From Pseudomonas sp. CROZ-RG-20F-R04-15 (GTDB lineage: Bacteria; Pseudomonadota; Gammaproteobacteria; Pseudomonadales; Pseudomonadaceae), in NCBI RefSeq assembly GCF_022662375.1, contig NZ_JAKNQL010000003.1, positions 310,001 through 374,000 on the forward strand: a stretch of DNA of 64,000 nucleotides, read 5' to 3'. The position numbers and the translations under genes were made by a program. The notes under the pieces were generated by a model. That model saw nothing but the letters and a program-made list of their open reading frames with translations. It did no database searches and was not told where the DNA came from. Of this stretch, positions 44,592 through 53,824 are shown piece by piece; within the stretch, counting starts at the first letter, position 1, and every line of letters starts with the position of its first letter.

Positions 44592-45446
44592 ATGCCCCCT
44601 CTCAGAGACCTGATCACCGACCCCGGCCTGGATCTTACGCCGTCGGAGCGCAAAGTCGTTCGCGCCTTGCTTGATCAGTACCCACGCAACGGTCTGGGGC
44701 CGATGGCGCGACTGGCCGAACATGCCGGCGTCAGCGATCCGACCATTGTGCGACTGGTGAAAAAACTCGGCTTCGGCGGTTATGCCGAATTCCAGGAAGC
44801 CCTGCTCAGCGACATGGACCACCGGCTGCGCTCGCCGCGCACGCTGTTGCAACCCCGCGCCCATCAGCACAAGGACGACGCCTGGAGCCACTATCTGGGC
44901 GACAGCCATCGCCTGCTGGTCGAAACCCAATCGCTGACCCAACCGGAAGACGTGCGCATTCTCACCGACTGGCTGCTGGATGCGCGGCATCAGGTGTACT
45001 GCTTCGGCGGGCGCTTCAGCAGTCTGATGGCCACCTACCTGCTCAATCACCTGCGCCTGCTGCGGCCCGGCTGCTTTGCCCTGGAAGATAACGCGCAACT
45101 GCCCGATCGTCTGTTCGATCTGCAACGCCAGGACGTGGTGCTGCTGTTTGACTACCGCCGCTACCAGACTCAGGCCCTGCGCGTCGCCAGTGCCGCGAAG
45201 AACAACAACGCGCGCGTGGTGCTGTTCACCGATATCTACGCTTCGCCGCTGCGCGAACTGGCCGATCTGATCATCAGCGCCCCGGTGGAATCGGCCTCGC
45301 CGTTCGACACCATGGTGCCGGCGCTGGCTCAGGTCGAAGCACTGATCGCCTGCCTGACCCTGCGCACCGAAAACCTCGCCGATCGCCTGGAAGGCATCGA
45401 TGCCCTGCGCAACGACTTCAACACCCACCTGCTGGAGGATAAATAA
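44592..45446 (+). CDS. MurR/RpiR family transcriptional regulator
   Basis: A 284-residue regulator. The N-terminal RpiR helix-turn-helix is LTPSERKVVRALLDQYPRNG, then LAEHAGVSDPTIVRLVKKLGFGGYAEFQ. The C-terminal SIS domain begins near VYCFGGRFSSLMATYLLNHL and includes VVLLFDYRRYQTQALRVA. SIS domains normally bind sugar phosphates, though Pseudomonas RpiR proteins also govern amino-compound catabolism. AGGAG lies five bases before ATG 44592; ATG 44553 is in frame with a weaker site. It is two bases upstream of the hydrolase gene and heads the cluster. Confidence 0.85.
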   Translation: MPPLRDLITDPGLDLTPSERKVVRALLDQYPRNGLGPMARLAEHAGVSDPTIVRLVKKLGFGGYAEFQEALLSDMDHRLRSPRTLLQPRAHQHKDDAWSHYLGDSHRLLVETQSLTQPEDVRILTDWLLDARHQVYCFGGRFSSLMATYLLNHLRLLRPGCFALEDNAQLPDRLFDLQRQDVVLLFDYRRYQTQALRVASAAKNNNARVVLFTDIYASPLRELADLIISAPVESASPFDTMVPALAQVEALIACLTLRTENLADRLEGIDALRNDFNTHLLEDK

Positions 45447-45448
45447 GG

Positions 45449-46093
45449 ATGTTCAGCCTTCCCCACCGCTCGCCGCGGGACTTGCCGTTTGTCACCGATC
45501 ACACCGCGCTGTTGCTGGTGGATATGCAGCGTGCCTGGCTCGAACCGCAGTTCGACGCGCACCTCAACGGCCCTGACGCCGAGTACTTCCTGACCCGCGC
45601 GCACATGCAGGTGGTGCCCAATCAACGTCGCTTGCTCAGTGCGTTTCGCGAGGCGCGGCAGAACGTGCTGCACACCATTATCGAAAGCCTCACCGCCGAT
45701 GGTCGCGACCGCTCGCTCGACCACAAACTCTCGGACATGCACCTGCCCAAAGGCAGCGTGCAGGCCAGGATCATTGAAGACCTGACCCCGGTGGAAAACG
45801 AAATCGTCCTGCCGAAGACATCATCGGGCGTCTTCAACTCGACCAACATCGACTACGTGCTGCGCAACCTCGAAACCCGCCATTTGATCATCGCCGGTAT
45901 TGTCACCGACCAATGCGTCGACATGGCCGTGCGCGACGCTGCTGACCGCGGCTATCTGGTCACGCTGGTCGAGGACGCTTGCGCCACCTACAGCGCCGAA
46001 CGCCATGACGCCTGCCTGAATGCGATCAAGGGTTACTGCTGGATCACCGACACCGACACCGTGATCAGCCGCCTGCAGGAGATGCGACCATGA
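45449..46093 (+). CDS. isochorismatase-like cysteine hydrolase
   Basis: A 214-residue hydrolase with the triad Asp (D25 in LLLVDMQRAW), Lys (EIVLPKTSSGVF) and Cys (GIVTDQCVDMAVRDA). The family cleaves amides such as ureido compounds, nicotinamide or biuret, as well as isochorismate; the neighbours point to an amide or amine substrate. It starts two bases after the regulator gene and overlaps the ligase gene by four bases (ATGA). Confidence 0.88.
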   Translation: MFSLPHRSPRDLPFVTDHTALLLVDMQRAWLEPQFDAHLNGPDAEYFLTRAHMQVVPNQRRLLSAFREARQNVLHTIIESLTADGRDRSLDHKLSDMHLPKGSVQARIIEDLTPVENEIVLPKTSSGVFNSTNIDYVLRNLETRHLIIAGIVTDQCVDMAVRDAADRGYLVTLVEDACATYSAERHDACLNAIKGYCWITDTDTVISRLQEMRP

Positions 46094-47421
46094 GCACGCG
46101 CCTGACGCCGCTGCCGATGACCACCCTGGTCACCACCGACCTGATCGGCATTACCCGGGGCCGCTCGTTCCCCACCGATGAGCTTGAGCATTATCAAGCG
46201 GCGGGTTGCGGCTGGGTGCCGGCCAACAGCGCGTTGACGCCGCAGGACATCATCGCCTCGACCAATCCATGGGGCGCTTATGGCGACCTGCGGTTGATTC
46301 CCGATCTGAGCAGCCGCGTCACCGTCGGCAACGGCCCGGACGCCAACGCGCCGGCGCTGGATTTTATCCACGGCGATATTCGCGAAACCGATGGCCGTCC
46401 GTGGGGCGCCTGCCCGCGCACGTTGCTGCGCGATGAAATCGAGCGTTATCGCGATGAACTGGGCTTGCAGGTCAACGCCGCGTTCGAACACGAGTTTAAT
46501 CTGCACGCCGGTTTCGCCGAACATCTGGCGTTCTCCCTCGAGGCTCAGCGTCAGGGCGCCGAATTCGGCGGCTGGCTGCTCAGCGCCTTGCGCGCCGGCG
46601 GTGTCGAGCCGGAAATGTTTCTGCCGGAATACGGCAAGCACCAATACGAAATCACCTGCCGCCCGACGCTCGGCGTGGCGGCGGCGGATCGCGCCGTCAA
46701 TGTGCGCGAGATCACCCGCGAGATCGCCCGGCAAATGGGCCTGGACTTGAGCTTTGCGCCGAAAACCGCTGCCGACGCGGTGTGCAACGGCGTGCACCTG
46801 CACGTCAGCCTGCTCGATCTGGCCGGTGTGCCGATGCTCTACGACGCAGGCACCAGCAATGGTCTGTCGAGCCTCGGCCAGCATTGGGCGGCGGGGATCC
46901 TGCATTACTTGCCGGCACTCTGTGCCTTCACCGCACCGACGCCGGTGTCGTACGAGCGCTTGCAGCCGCATCACTGGAGCGCGTCCTACGCCTGTCTCGG
47001 CCAACAGAACCGCGAGGCGGCGCTGCGCATCTGCCCGACCGTGACCCTCGGCGGCAAATCCGTGGCCAACCAGTTCAACCTCGAATTCCGCGCCATGGAC
47101 GCCACTGCCTCGCCGCATCTGGCCATGGCGGCGCTGCTGATCGCCGGGCGACTGGGTATCGAACAACGCCTGGCGCTGAACGCGATCACCGATGAAATTC
47201 CCGATTCACTCAACGACGAGCAACGCAAGGCCCGGGGCATCGTCGCCCTGCCCGCCTCGCTGGCCCAGGCACTGGATTGCCTGCGCAACAGTGGCACCTT
47301 CACCGAATGGCTGCCCAAGCCGCTGCTCGACACTTATTACGCCCTGAAAACCGAGGAACTGGCGCTGACGGAACAGCTCTCGCCCGCTGACTTGTGTGAG
47401 CACTATGCACGCCTGTACTGA
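46090..47421 (+). CDS. glutamine synthetase-like gamma-glutamyl ligase
   Basis: A 443-residue protein of the GS fold: N-terminal beta-grasp part DLIGITRGRSFP, metal-binding AAFEHEFNLHAG and EYGKHQYEITCRP, ATP/metal segment DAVCNGVHLHVSL, and FNLEFRAMDATASPHLAM. The length and the lack of the adenylylation loop place it with GS-like ligases that glutamylate amines (as in putrescine use) and apart from nitrogen-assimilating GlnA. The amine is unknown. It overlaps the flanking genes on both sides, indicating one operon. Confidence 0.85.
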   Translation: MSTRLTPLPMTTLVTTDLIGITRGRSFPTDELEHYQAAGCGWVPANSALTPQDIIASTNPWGAYGDLRLIPDLSSRVTVGNGPDANAPALDFIHGDIRETDGRPWGACPRTLLRDEIERYRDELGLQVNAAFEHEFNLHAGFAEHLAFSLEAQRQGAEFGGWLLSALRAGGVEPEMFLPEYGKHQYEITCRPTLGVAAADRAVNVREITREIARQMGLDLSFAPKTAADAVCNGVHLHVSLLDLAGVPMLYDAGTSNGLSSLGQHWAAGILHYLPALCAFTAPTPVSYERLQPHHWSASYACLGQQNREAALRICPTVTLGGKSVANQFNLEFRAMDATASPHLAMAALLIAGRLGIEQRLALNAITDEIPDSLNDEQRKARGIVALPASLAQALDCLRNSGTFTEWLPKPLLDTYYALKTEELALTEQLSPADLCEHYARLY

Positions 47422-48157
47422 ATCCGCCGAGCTGGGGTTGTACACCCGACCGGCCTACAACCTGAGCCGCGAAGAGTCGACGCACCCGTTGATTCTGGTG
47501 TGCGAACACGCCAGCCGCTACATCCCCGACGCCCTGAACAACCTGGGCCTGGACGATGCCGCCGCGCGCGAACACATCGCCTGGGACATTGGCGCCCTGC
47601 AACTGGCCGAGCAGTTATCGCAGAGGCTCGGCGCAACCCTGTTGAGCGCCAACTATTCGCGCCTGCTGATCGATTTGAATCGGCCACGCCACGCCCCGGA
47701 CAGCATTCCGGCGCAGAGCGAGATTTATCAAGTGCCGGGCAACCGCGAGCTGGACGAAGCCACCCGCGAATACCGCCGCCAAACGCTGTTCAAACCGTTC
47801 CACGCACGCTTGCAGACCTTGATCGACGAACGTGTCGCACAAGGCCAAGCGGTGCGTGTGGTAGGGATTCACAGTTTCACCCCGGTGTATTACGGCCAGC
47901 CGCGACCGCTGGAAGTCGGCGTGCTGTTCGGTCAGGCCAAGGCCTACGCGCAACGCCTGCTCGACGGTCTCGGCGAACACCCACTGAAAGTGGCCGGCAA
48001 TCAGCCGTACAAGATTGATCCACTGGGCGACATGACCGTGCCCGTACACGGCGATGCCCGGGGCCTCGACTCGGTGCTGATCGAGGTGCGCAACGACTTG
48101 CTGCGCAGTCCCGAAGCCGTATCGCGCTGGGCCGGATACCTCGCGCCATTGCTGTAA
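47405..48157 (+). CDS. N-formylglutamate amidohydrolase family protein
   Basis: A protein of about 250 residues in the FGase family: HPLILVCEHASRYIPDAL, EHIAWDIGALQLAEQL, LLSANYSRLLIDLNRP, VGIHSFTPVYYG, and VLIEVRNDLL. The His/Asp/Glu residues bind zinc in HutG-type enzymes. Outside a hut cluster, and directly after a GS-like ligase, it may hydrolyse a gamma-glutamyl or N-acyl-glutamyl intermediate. Start is ATG 47405 or GTG 47396, both inside the ligase gene. Confidence 0.82.
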   Translation: MHACTESAELGLYTRPAYNLSREESTHPLILVCEHASRYIPDALNNLGLDDAAAREHIAWDIGALQLAEQLSQRLGATLLSANYSRLLIDLNRPRHAPDSIPAQSEIYQVPGNRELDEATREYRRQTLFKPFHARLQTLIDERVAQGQAVRVVGIHSFTPVYYGQPRPLEVGVLFGQAKAYAQRLLDGLGEHPLKVAGNQPYKIDPLGDMTVPVHGDARGLDSVLIEVRNDLLRSPEAVSRWAGYLAPLL

Positions 48158-48238
48158 TGAATGAAAGACTGCTGACGCTGTAAACGATGGACCGATAACA
48201 ACTAAAACGACCGACTGGCTGACAAGGAGTTGCGCTTC

Positions 48239-49588
48239 ATGGAAATTGAAGAATTCGGCTACAAGCAAGAGTTGAAACGGAGCCTGACGCTGACCGACCT
48301 GGTGGTGTACGGGATGATCTTCATGATCCCCATCGCCCCGTTCGGGGTGTACGGCTACGTCAATGCCGAGGCGCCGGGGATGGTGCCGCTGGCGTACATC
48401 ATCGGCATGGTGGCGATGCTGTTCACCGCGCTGAGTTACGGCAGCATGGCCAAGGCTTTTCCGATTGCCGGTTCGGTCTATTCCTATGCGCAGCGCGGCC
48501 TCAATCAGCACGTCGGCTTTATCGCCGGCTGGCTGATGCTGCTCGATTACCTGCTGATCCCGCCGCTGCTCTACGTTTATGCGGCAATGGCGCTCAACCA
48601 TTTGTACCCGGACATCCCGAAAGTCGGCTTCATTCTGGCGTTTCTGGTCAGCGCGACCTTCGTCAACCTGCGCGGCATCACCTTCACCGCTCGGATGAAC
48701 ATCATCTTCCTGCTGGCGCAACTGGTGGTGCTGGGCATTTTCCTGTTCTACGCCTGGAATGCCCTGCACAACGGTGGCGGTAACGGCGAGCTGACTCTGG
48801 CGCCGCTGTATCACCCGGAAACCTTCAACTTCGCCCTGCTGATGCAAGCGGTATCGATTGCGGTGCTGTCGTTCCTCGGCTTCGATGCGATCTCCACCCT
48901 CGCCGAAGAAATCAAGGGCGATCCGGGCAAGAGCGTCGGCAAAGCCGCACTGATCACCCTGGTAGTCATGGGCGTGATTTTCGTTGCACAAACCTGGATC
49001 GCCACCGATCTGGCGGCCGGCATGGGTTTCAAATCGGCCGACACCGCGTTCTATGAAATCGCCGAAATCGCCGCCGGCAGTTGGCTAGCGACCCTGACTG
49101 CTGTCGCGACGGCACTGGCCTGGGGCGTGGCCGTGGCCATCACCTCGCAAGCCGCGGTTTCGCGCCTGCTGTTCGGCATGGCCCGCGACGGCAAGTTGCC
49201 GAAAGTGCTGGCCAAGGTGCACCCGAAACACAACACGCCGTACCTGAGTATTTACCTGGTGGCGGTGCTGTCGCTGGTGATCTGCTACCTGTTCATCAAC
49301 TCGGTCGACACCCTGACCTCGCTGGTCAACTTCGGCGCGCTCAGCGGATTCATGCTGCTGCACCTGACAGTGATCAACTACTACTGGCGTCGGCAGAAGT
49401 CCGGTCAGGTCATGCGTCACCTGATCTGCCCGGTGGTCGGTTTCATCATCGTCGCGGCCATCATGTACAACATGGGCGTCGATGCGCAAAAACTCGGCCT
49501 GATCTGGATTGCTCTGGGTCTGGTGTACCTGTTCTTCCTCAACAAACTCGGCGCCGGCACCGCGCTGCCTGATCCGAGCAACGGCTGA
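48239..49588 (+). CDS. APC-family amino acid/amine permease
   Basis: A 449-residue transporter with about 12 membrane helices. The APC signature is TDLVVYGMIFMIPIAPFGVY, followed by AKAFPIAGSVYSYAQ and VLSFLGFDAISTLAEEIKGD. It resembles PuuP-like or PotE-like permeases. AAGGAG at 48224-48229 precedes ATG 48239. It follows the amidohydrolase gene by 81 bases and is presumed to bring in the compound that the ligase and hydrolases process. Confidence 0.88.
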   Translation: MEIEEFGYKQELKRSLTLTDLVVYGMIFMIPIAPFGVYGYVNAEAPGMVPLAYIIGMVAMLFTALSYGSMAKAFPIAGSVYSYAQRGLNQHVGFIAGWLMLLDYLLIPPLLYVYAAMALNHLYPDIPKVGFILAFLVSATFVNLRGITFTARMNIIFLLAQLVVLGIFLFYAWNALHNGGGNGELTLAPLYHPETFNFALLMQAVSIAVLSFLGFDAISTLAEEIKGDPGKSVGKAALITLVVMGVIFVAQTWIATDLAAGMGFKSADTAFYEIAEIAAGSWLATLTAVATALAWGVAVAITSQAAVSRLLFGMARDGKLPKVLAKVHPKHNTPYLSIYLVAVLSLVICYLFINSVDTLTSLVNFGALSGFMLLHLTVINYYWRRQKSGQVMRHLICPVVGFIIVAAIMYNMGVDAQKLGLIWIALGLVYLFFLNKLGAGTALPDPSNG

Positions 49589-49706
49589 CAAGAAAAAGAG
49601 CGGCGTCTGACAACAAATCAGGCGACCGCCGATTTATCGCGTGGACACCGACAGTGATAGTCAGGTTCGGCGACATCGCCAAACCTTTTGATACAGGAGT
49701 ACATCC

Positions 49707-50723
49707 ATGCTGGTCTTACGCCCAGTCGAGCAGACTGACCTGCCCCAGCTCCAACAATTGGCCCGCGACAGTCTGGTGGGCGTGACTTCCCTGCCGGACG
49801 ACAGCGAGCGCCTGCGCGCGAAAATCGCCGCGTCGTGTGCTTCATTCGCCAACGAAGCGGCATCCCACGGCCCGGAAAACTACTTTTTCGTGCTGGAAGA
49901 TCTGGACGGTCAGCGCCTGCGCGGCTGCTCGGAGATTCTGGCTACGGCAGGCTTCGACGAGCCGTTCTACAGCCTGCGCAACCGCCATTTCACCAGCGCT
50001 TCCCGCGAGTTGAACATCGAACACGGCGTGCCAGCGCTGTCGCTGTGCCACGACCTCAACGATCACACGCTGCTGCGCGGCTTTCACATCGACGCCAATC
50101 TGGTACGCACGCCGTTTTCCGAGTTGTTGTCACGGGCGCGCCTGCTGTTCATCGCCGCTCATGCACCGCGCTTTGCCGAGGCGGTGATTACCGAGATCGT
50201 CGGTTACAGCGATGAGGAAGGCCATTCGCCGTTCTGGGATGCACTGGGCAAACACTTCTTCGACCTGCCCTACGCGGAGGCTGAACGTCTTTGCGGGCTG
50301 CAAAGCCGCTCGTTTCTGGCCGAACTGATGCCGCAATACCCGATTTACGTGCCGATGCTGCCGCAAGTGGCGCAGGACTGTATCGGTCGTATTCACCCGG
50401 ACGGTCAGGAAGCGTTCGATATCCTTGAGCGTGAAGGCTTCGAAACCAACAGCTACATCGACCTGTTCGACGCCGGCCCGACCCTGTATGCGCGTACCGC
50501 CAATATCCGTTCGATTGCCCTCAGTCAGACTGCAACGGTGCAGCAACGACCCCAGATCGATGCCCGTGGCCGTTTCTTGCTGAGCAATGACGCGCTGCAC
50601 GGCTTCCGCGCCATCATTGCCGAGCTCAATTACCAACCCGATCAACCGTTGTCCCTCACCCCTGCGATGTGTGCGGCGCTGAACGTGACCGATGGCAGCC
50701 CGATCCGGCTGATTGCCCTGTGA
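49707..50723 (+). CDS. aruF: arginine N-succinyltransferase subunit-like (AruF family)
   Basis: A 338-residue member of the AstA/AruF/AruG family: MLVLRPVEQTDLPQLQQLA, TSLPDDSERLRAKI, HSPFWDALGKHFFDLPYAEA, LAELMPQYPIYVPMLP, FETNSYIDLFDAGPTL. In the arginine succinyltransferase pathway AruF and AruG form the heteromer that adds succinyl to arginine or ornithine. Here no aruC, aruD or aruB lies nearby, so the substrate may differ. ACAGGAG precedes ATG 49707. Confidence 0.8.
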   Translation: MLVLRPVEQTDLPQLQQLARDSLVGVTSLPDDSERLRAKIAASCASFANEAASHGPENYFFVLEDLDGQRLRGCSEILATAGFDEPFYSLRNRHFTSASRELNIEHGVPALSLCHDLNDHTLLRGFHIDANLVRTPFSELLSRARLLFIAAHAPRFAEAVITEIVGYSDEEGHSPFWDALGKHFFDLPYAEAERLCGLQSRSFLAELMPQYPIYVPMLPQVAQDCIGRIHPDGQEAFDILEREGFETNSYIDLFDAGPTLYARTANIRSIALSQTATVQQRPQIDARGRFLLSNDALHGFRAIIAELNYQPDQPLSLTPAMCAALNVTDGSPIRLIAL

Positions 50724-50784
50724 AACCCGCCCGGTTGCGCAGTCAACGACAGTGCCCGAACAGGCGCGCAGAAGGAGTTACAGC

Positions 50785-51819
50785 ATGATTGTCCGTCCGG
50801 TCAAAGTCAGCGACCTGCCTGCCTTGCTGGCGCTGGTACAACAGGCCGGCCCGGGGTTCACCACCCTGCCGGCCAACGAAGATCGCCTGTCCCACCGGGT
50901 CCGTTGGGCGCAGCGGGCGTTTGCCGAACAGGTGGAACGCGCCGACGCGGACTATCTGTTTGTGCTCGAAGACGACGATATGCGTGTAGTTGGCGTCAGC
51001 GCACTGGCCGGGGCGGTCGGCCTGCGCGAGCCCTGGTACAACTATCGAGTCGGGCTGACGGTGAGTTCGGCGCCGGATCTGGGCATTCAACGGCAGATCC
51101 CGACGCTGTTCCTCAACAATGAACTGACCGGCCAGTCGGAGCTGTGCTCGTTGTTTCTCGGTCACGAACAGCGCCACGGCAGCAACGGCCGTCTGTTGTC
51201 GCTGGGACGTTTGCTGTTCGTTGCCGAATTCCCGCACCTGTTCGGCGAGAAGATGATTGCCGAACTGCGCGGCAGTGCCGATGAACACGGTTGTTCGCCG
51301 TTCTGGGACAGTCTGGGCCGGCATTTCTTTCAAATGGACTTCAGCCATGCCGATCACTTGTCCGGCCTTGGCAACAAATCGTTCATCGCCGAACTGATGC
51401 CGCGCCAGCCGCTGTACACCTGCATGCTCACCGAACAGGCCCAGGCGGCGATCGGCCAGGCCCACCCGAATACCGAGCCGGCGCTGAAAATCCTCCAGGC
51501 CGAAGGGTTTACCCACAAAGGCTACATCGACATTTTCGACGGCGGTCCGGTGATCGAGGCGCCAGTGCGCAATATCCGCACCGTGCGCGAAAGTCTTGAG
51601 CTGACCTTGAGCCTCGGCAGCCCGGATGAACAGGCGCCGTTGTGGCTGATTCACAACCGCCGTCTGGAAAACTGCCGCATCACCGTCGCCCGCGCCCGCC
51701 GGGTCGGCAGCAGCCTGGTGATCGACCGCCTCACGGCCAAGCGCTTGCAGCTGCAACCGGGCAATTCGGTGCGCGCGGCGATGCTGCCCAATCAACAGCA
51801 ACAGGCGGTGGCGGCCTGA
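50785..51819 (+). CDS. aruG: arginine N-succinyltransferase subunit-like (AruG/AstA family)
   Basis: A 344-residue paralogue of the preceding gene product: MIVRPVKVSDLPALLALVQQ, FTTLPANEDRLSHRVRWAQ, CSPFWDSLGRHFFQMDFSHA, IAELMPRQPLYTCMLT, FTHKGYIDIFDGGPVIEAPV. The two probably form a heteromeric acyltransferase. AAGGAG (50772-50777) sets ATG 50785. It ends 167 bases before the PEP-mutase-family gene. Confidence 0.8.
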   Translation: MIVRPVKVSDLPALLALVQQAGPGFTTLPANEDRLSHRVRWAQRAFAEQVERADADYLFVLEDDDMRVVGVSALAGAVGLREPWYNYRVGLTVSSAPDLGIQRQIPTLFLNNELTGQSELCSLFLGHEQRHGSNGRLLSLGRLLFVAEFPHLFGEKMIAELRGSADEHGCSPFWDSLGRHFFQMDFSHADHLSGLGNKSFIAELMPRQPLYTCMLTEQAQAAIGQAHPNTEPALKILQAEGFTHKGYIDIFDGGPVIEAPVRNIRTVRESLELTLSLGSPDEQAPLWLIHNRRLENCRITVARARRVGSSLVIDRLTAKRLQLQPGNSVRAAMLPNQQQQAVAA

Positions 51820-51986
51820 CGGTCACCACCGCAAAAAGGTAAATCCTTTCAGCAAAAGAGTCCGCGACAACCTGTCCCTTGCAAATTCGTCATGATCCTT
51901 GACCCATTCGCGTGATAGCCTTTTCATTCTTCGGCGTTGACACCTTTGTTCAAGCCTTTCCATTCCTTTGTATTGGTGGAACTCGT

Positions 51987-52856
51987 ATGACCAGGCTTTC
52001 CCATCAAGATTTGCGCCGTAACTTCCGTCAACTGCTGGCTTCCGACACCTGCTATCACACGGCTTCGGTGTTCGATCCGATGTCCGCGCGCATTGCCGCT
52101 GACCTGGGTTTTGAAGTGGGGATCCTCGGTGGTTCCGTGGCCTCGCTGCAAGTGCTCGGCGCCCCGGACTTTGCCCTGATCACCCTCAGTGAGTTCGCCG
52201 AACAGGCCACCCGCATCGGCCGCGTCGCCCAATTGCCGGTGATCGCCGACGCCGACCACGGCTACGGCAACGCCCTCAACGTGATGCGCACCATCGTCGA
52301 ACTGGAACGCGCCGGCGTCGCCGCCCTGACCATCGAAGACACTTTGCTGCCGGCGCAATTCGGCCGCAAATCCACCGACCTGATCACCGTTGCCGAAGGC
52401 GTCGGCAAGATCCGCGCAGCGCTGGAAGCCCGGGTTGATACGGAAATGGCGATCATCGCCCGTACCAACGCCGGCATCCTGCCGAACCAGGAAATCATCA
52501 GCCGCACTCGCCAGTATCAGGCGGCCGGGGCTGACGGCATCTGCATGGTCGGGATTCAGGATTTTGATCAACTCGAACAAATCGCCGAACACCTGACCGT
52601 ACCGTTGATGCTGGTGACCTACGGCAACCCGGCGTTGCGCGATGACAAACGACTGGCCGAACTCGGTGTACGCGTGACCATTGATGGCCACGGCGCTTAC
52701 TTTGCGGCGATCAAAGCGACGTACGACAGCCTGCGCGAGCAGCGGCAGATCTTTACCCAGGCTTCGGACCTGAGCGCGACCGAGTTGACGCACACCTATA
52801 CCCAGCCGGAGGAATACATTCTCTGGGCCAAGGAATACATGAGCGTCAAGGAGTGA
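51987..52856 (+). CDS. oxaloacetate decarboxylase of the isocitrate lyase/PEP mutase superfamily
   Basis: A 289-residue barrel enzyme: [62 protein letters not shown] with the Mg-binding acidic residues, [14 protein letters not shown], and [20 protein letters not shown]. The histidine in IDGHGAYF and the length match the P. aeruginosa PA4872 enzyme, a characterised oxaloacetate decarboxylase. GGTGGA precedes ATG 51987. It could be the last gene of the succinyltransferase group or stand alone. Confidence 0.85.
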   Translation: MTRLSHQDLRRNFRQLLASDTCYHTASVFDPMSARIAADLGFEVGILGGSVASLQVLGAPDFALITLSEFAEQATRIGRVAQLPVIADADHGYGNALNVMRTIVELERAGVAALTIEDTLLPAQFGRKSTDLITVAEGVGKIRAALEARVDTEMAIIARTNAGILPNQEIISRTRQYQAAGADGICMVGIQDFDQLEQIAEHLTVPLMLVTYGNPALRDDKRLAELGVRVTIDGHGAYFAAIKATYDSLREQRQIFTQASDLSATELTHTYTQPEEYILWAKEYMSVKE

Positions 52857-52875
52857 TGCACACGCTTTACCGGCC

Positions 52876-52973
52876 CTTTCGCGAGCAGGCTCGCTCCCAC
52901 ATTTGATCGGTGTCGAACACGAATATTGTGTTCACCCAAGATCCACTGTGGGAGCGAGCCTGCTCGCGAAGGC
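52876..52973. repeat. REPIN
   Basis: An inverted pair of the main REP type. Its loop contains a second small inverted repeat (GTCGAACAC / GTGTTCAC). Confidence 0.9.
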
Positions 52974-52989
52974 GTCCGCCGCTACACCG

Positions 52990-53292
52990 CTAAACCGGCG
53001 TCTTGTAAGCCTCTTCCCGCTGCACCGCCCGCGCCTGAATCACATTCAGAATCGCACAGCCCTCGCGCATCAACAGATGCACCGCGCTGGTCACCCGCGT
53101 CAGATCACAATCGGAAATACCCTTGAGGTTGAGACTGGCAAAGGTGTCGGCCAGATCGCGCACAACCACAAACCGGTGCATCGCACAGGCGGCCATGTCG
53201 CTGAGTTCTGAATGGGTATTGAGGAAGAGCACCGGGGATTCGGCGTCGTAGGTGTCGATGGGGAGGAAGCGGGGCATTACTTGGTCGGTCAT
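52990..53292 (-). CDS. small DUF3077/DUF6124-like protein
   Basis: A 100-residue protein starting MTDQVMPRFLPIDTY, then LSDMAACAMHRFVVVRDLAD and VTSAVHLLMREGCAILNVIQ. It resembles the small Pseudomonas proteins labelled DUF3077 or DUF6124 (unknown function, two amphipathic helices). No signal peptide. It lies between a REPIN and a repeat-rich gap. The family call is from memory of pattern only. Confidence 0.6.
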   Translation of the reverse strand: MTDQVMPRFLPIDTYDAESPVLFLNTHSELSDMAACAMHRFVVVRDLADTFASLNLKGISDCDLTRVTSAVHLLMREGCAILNVIQARAVQREEAYKTPV

Positions 53293-53463
53293 AGAGTTCA
53301 CTCCAGAAAGGTCAGGTTCTGTATTCGACCGGCCAAGATCGTCGCAGAGTTTTCTGCGAGCCGAGACTATAAGAGCAGCGCTCAACGGCTGCAATGAGCG
53401 CTTCTGTCGGACTTTTCGGTATTTTCTGTACGCCGTTCGCGACTTCCATTTTTCCCACAAAAG

Positions 53464-53646
53464 CCCCTCACCCTAGCCCTCTCCCAGAGGGAGAGGGAAC
53501 TGATTGGGGGATGCTTGGGAGCTACGCCGACGTGAGAGACCGCGCTGAATGCGAATTTGCATTCAACTTCATCTGCCGGTTGCCACATGGACCACAAACT
53601 ACACGGTCAGTCCCCTCTCCCTCTGGGAGAGGGTTAGGGTGAGGGG
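53464..53646. repeat. inverted pair of CCCTCACCC-family repeats
   Basis: The left arm (53464-53500) begins CCCCTCACCCTAGCCCTCTC; the right arm (53609-53646) is its near-exact inverse ending AGGGTTAGGGTGAGGGG. They flank about 108 bases with no ORF. Same element as at 38697-38971. Confidence 0.82.
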
Positions 53647-53706
53647 CCGATTTATCTGGCACCCCGCCGACTTCATCACACCGCAAACCACCTCACCGCG
53701 GCTTAG

Positions 53707-53819
53707 TGATCGTTCCCACGCTCCGCGTGGGAACGCAGCCCGGGACGCTCCGCGTCCCACACAAAGCCGAACGCGGAGCGTCCGTTGAGGCATTCCCACG
53801 CGGAGCGTGGGAACGATCA
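53707..53819. repeat. palindromic intergenic repeat (GATCGTTCCCACGC family)
   Basis: The outer arms TGATCGTTCCCACGC and GCGTGGGAACGATCA are exact inverses; inner GACGCTCCGCGTC and AACGCGGAGCGTC repeat the motif. With the previous entry it fills the 530-base gap 53293-53824, where no gene is seen. Confidence 0.85.
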
Positions 53820-53824
53820 CACCT

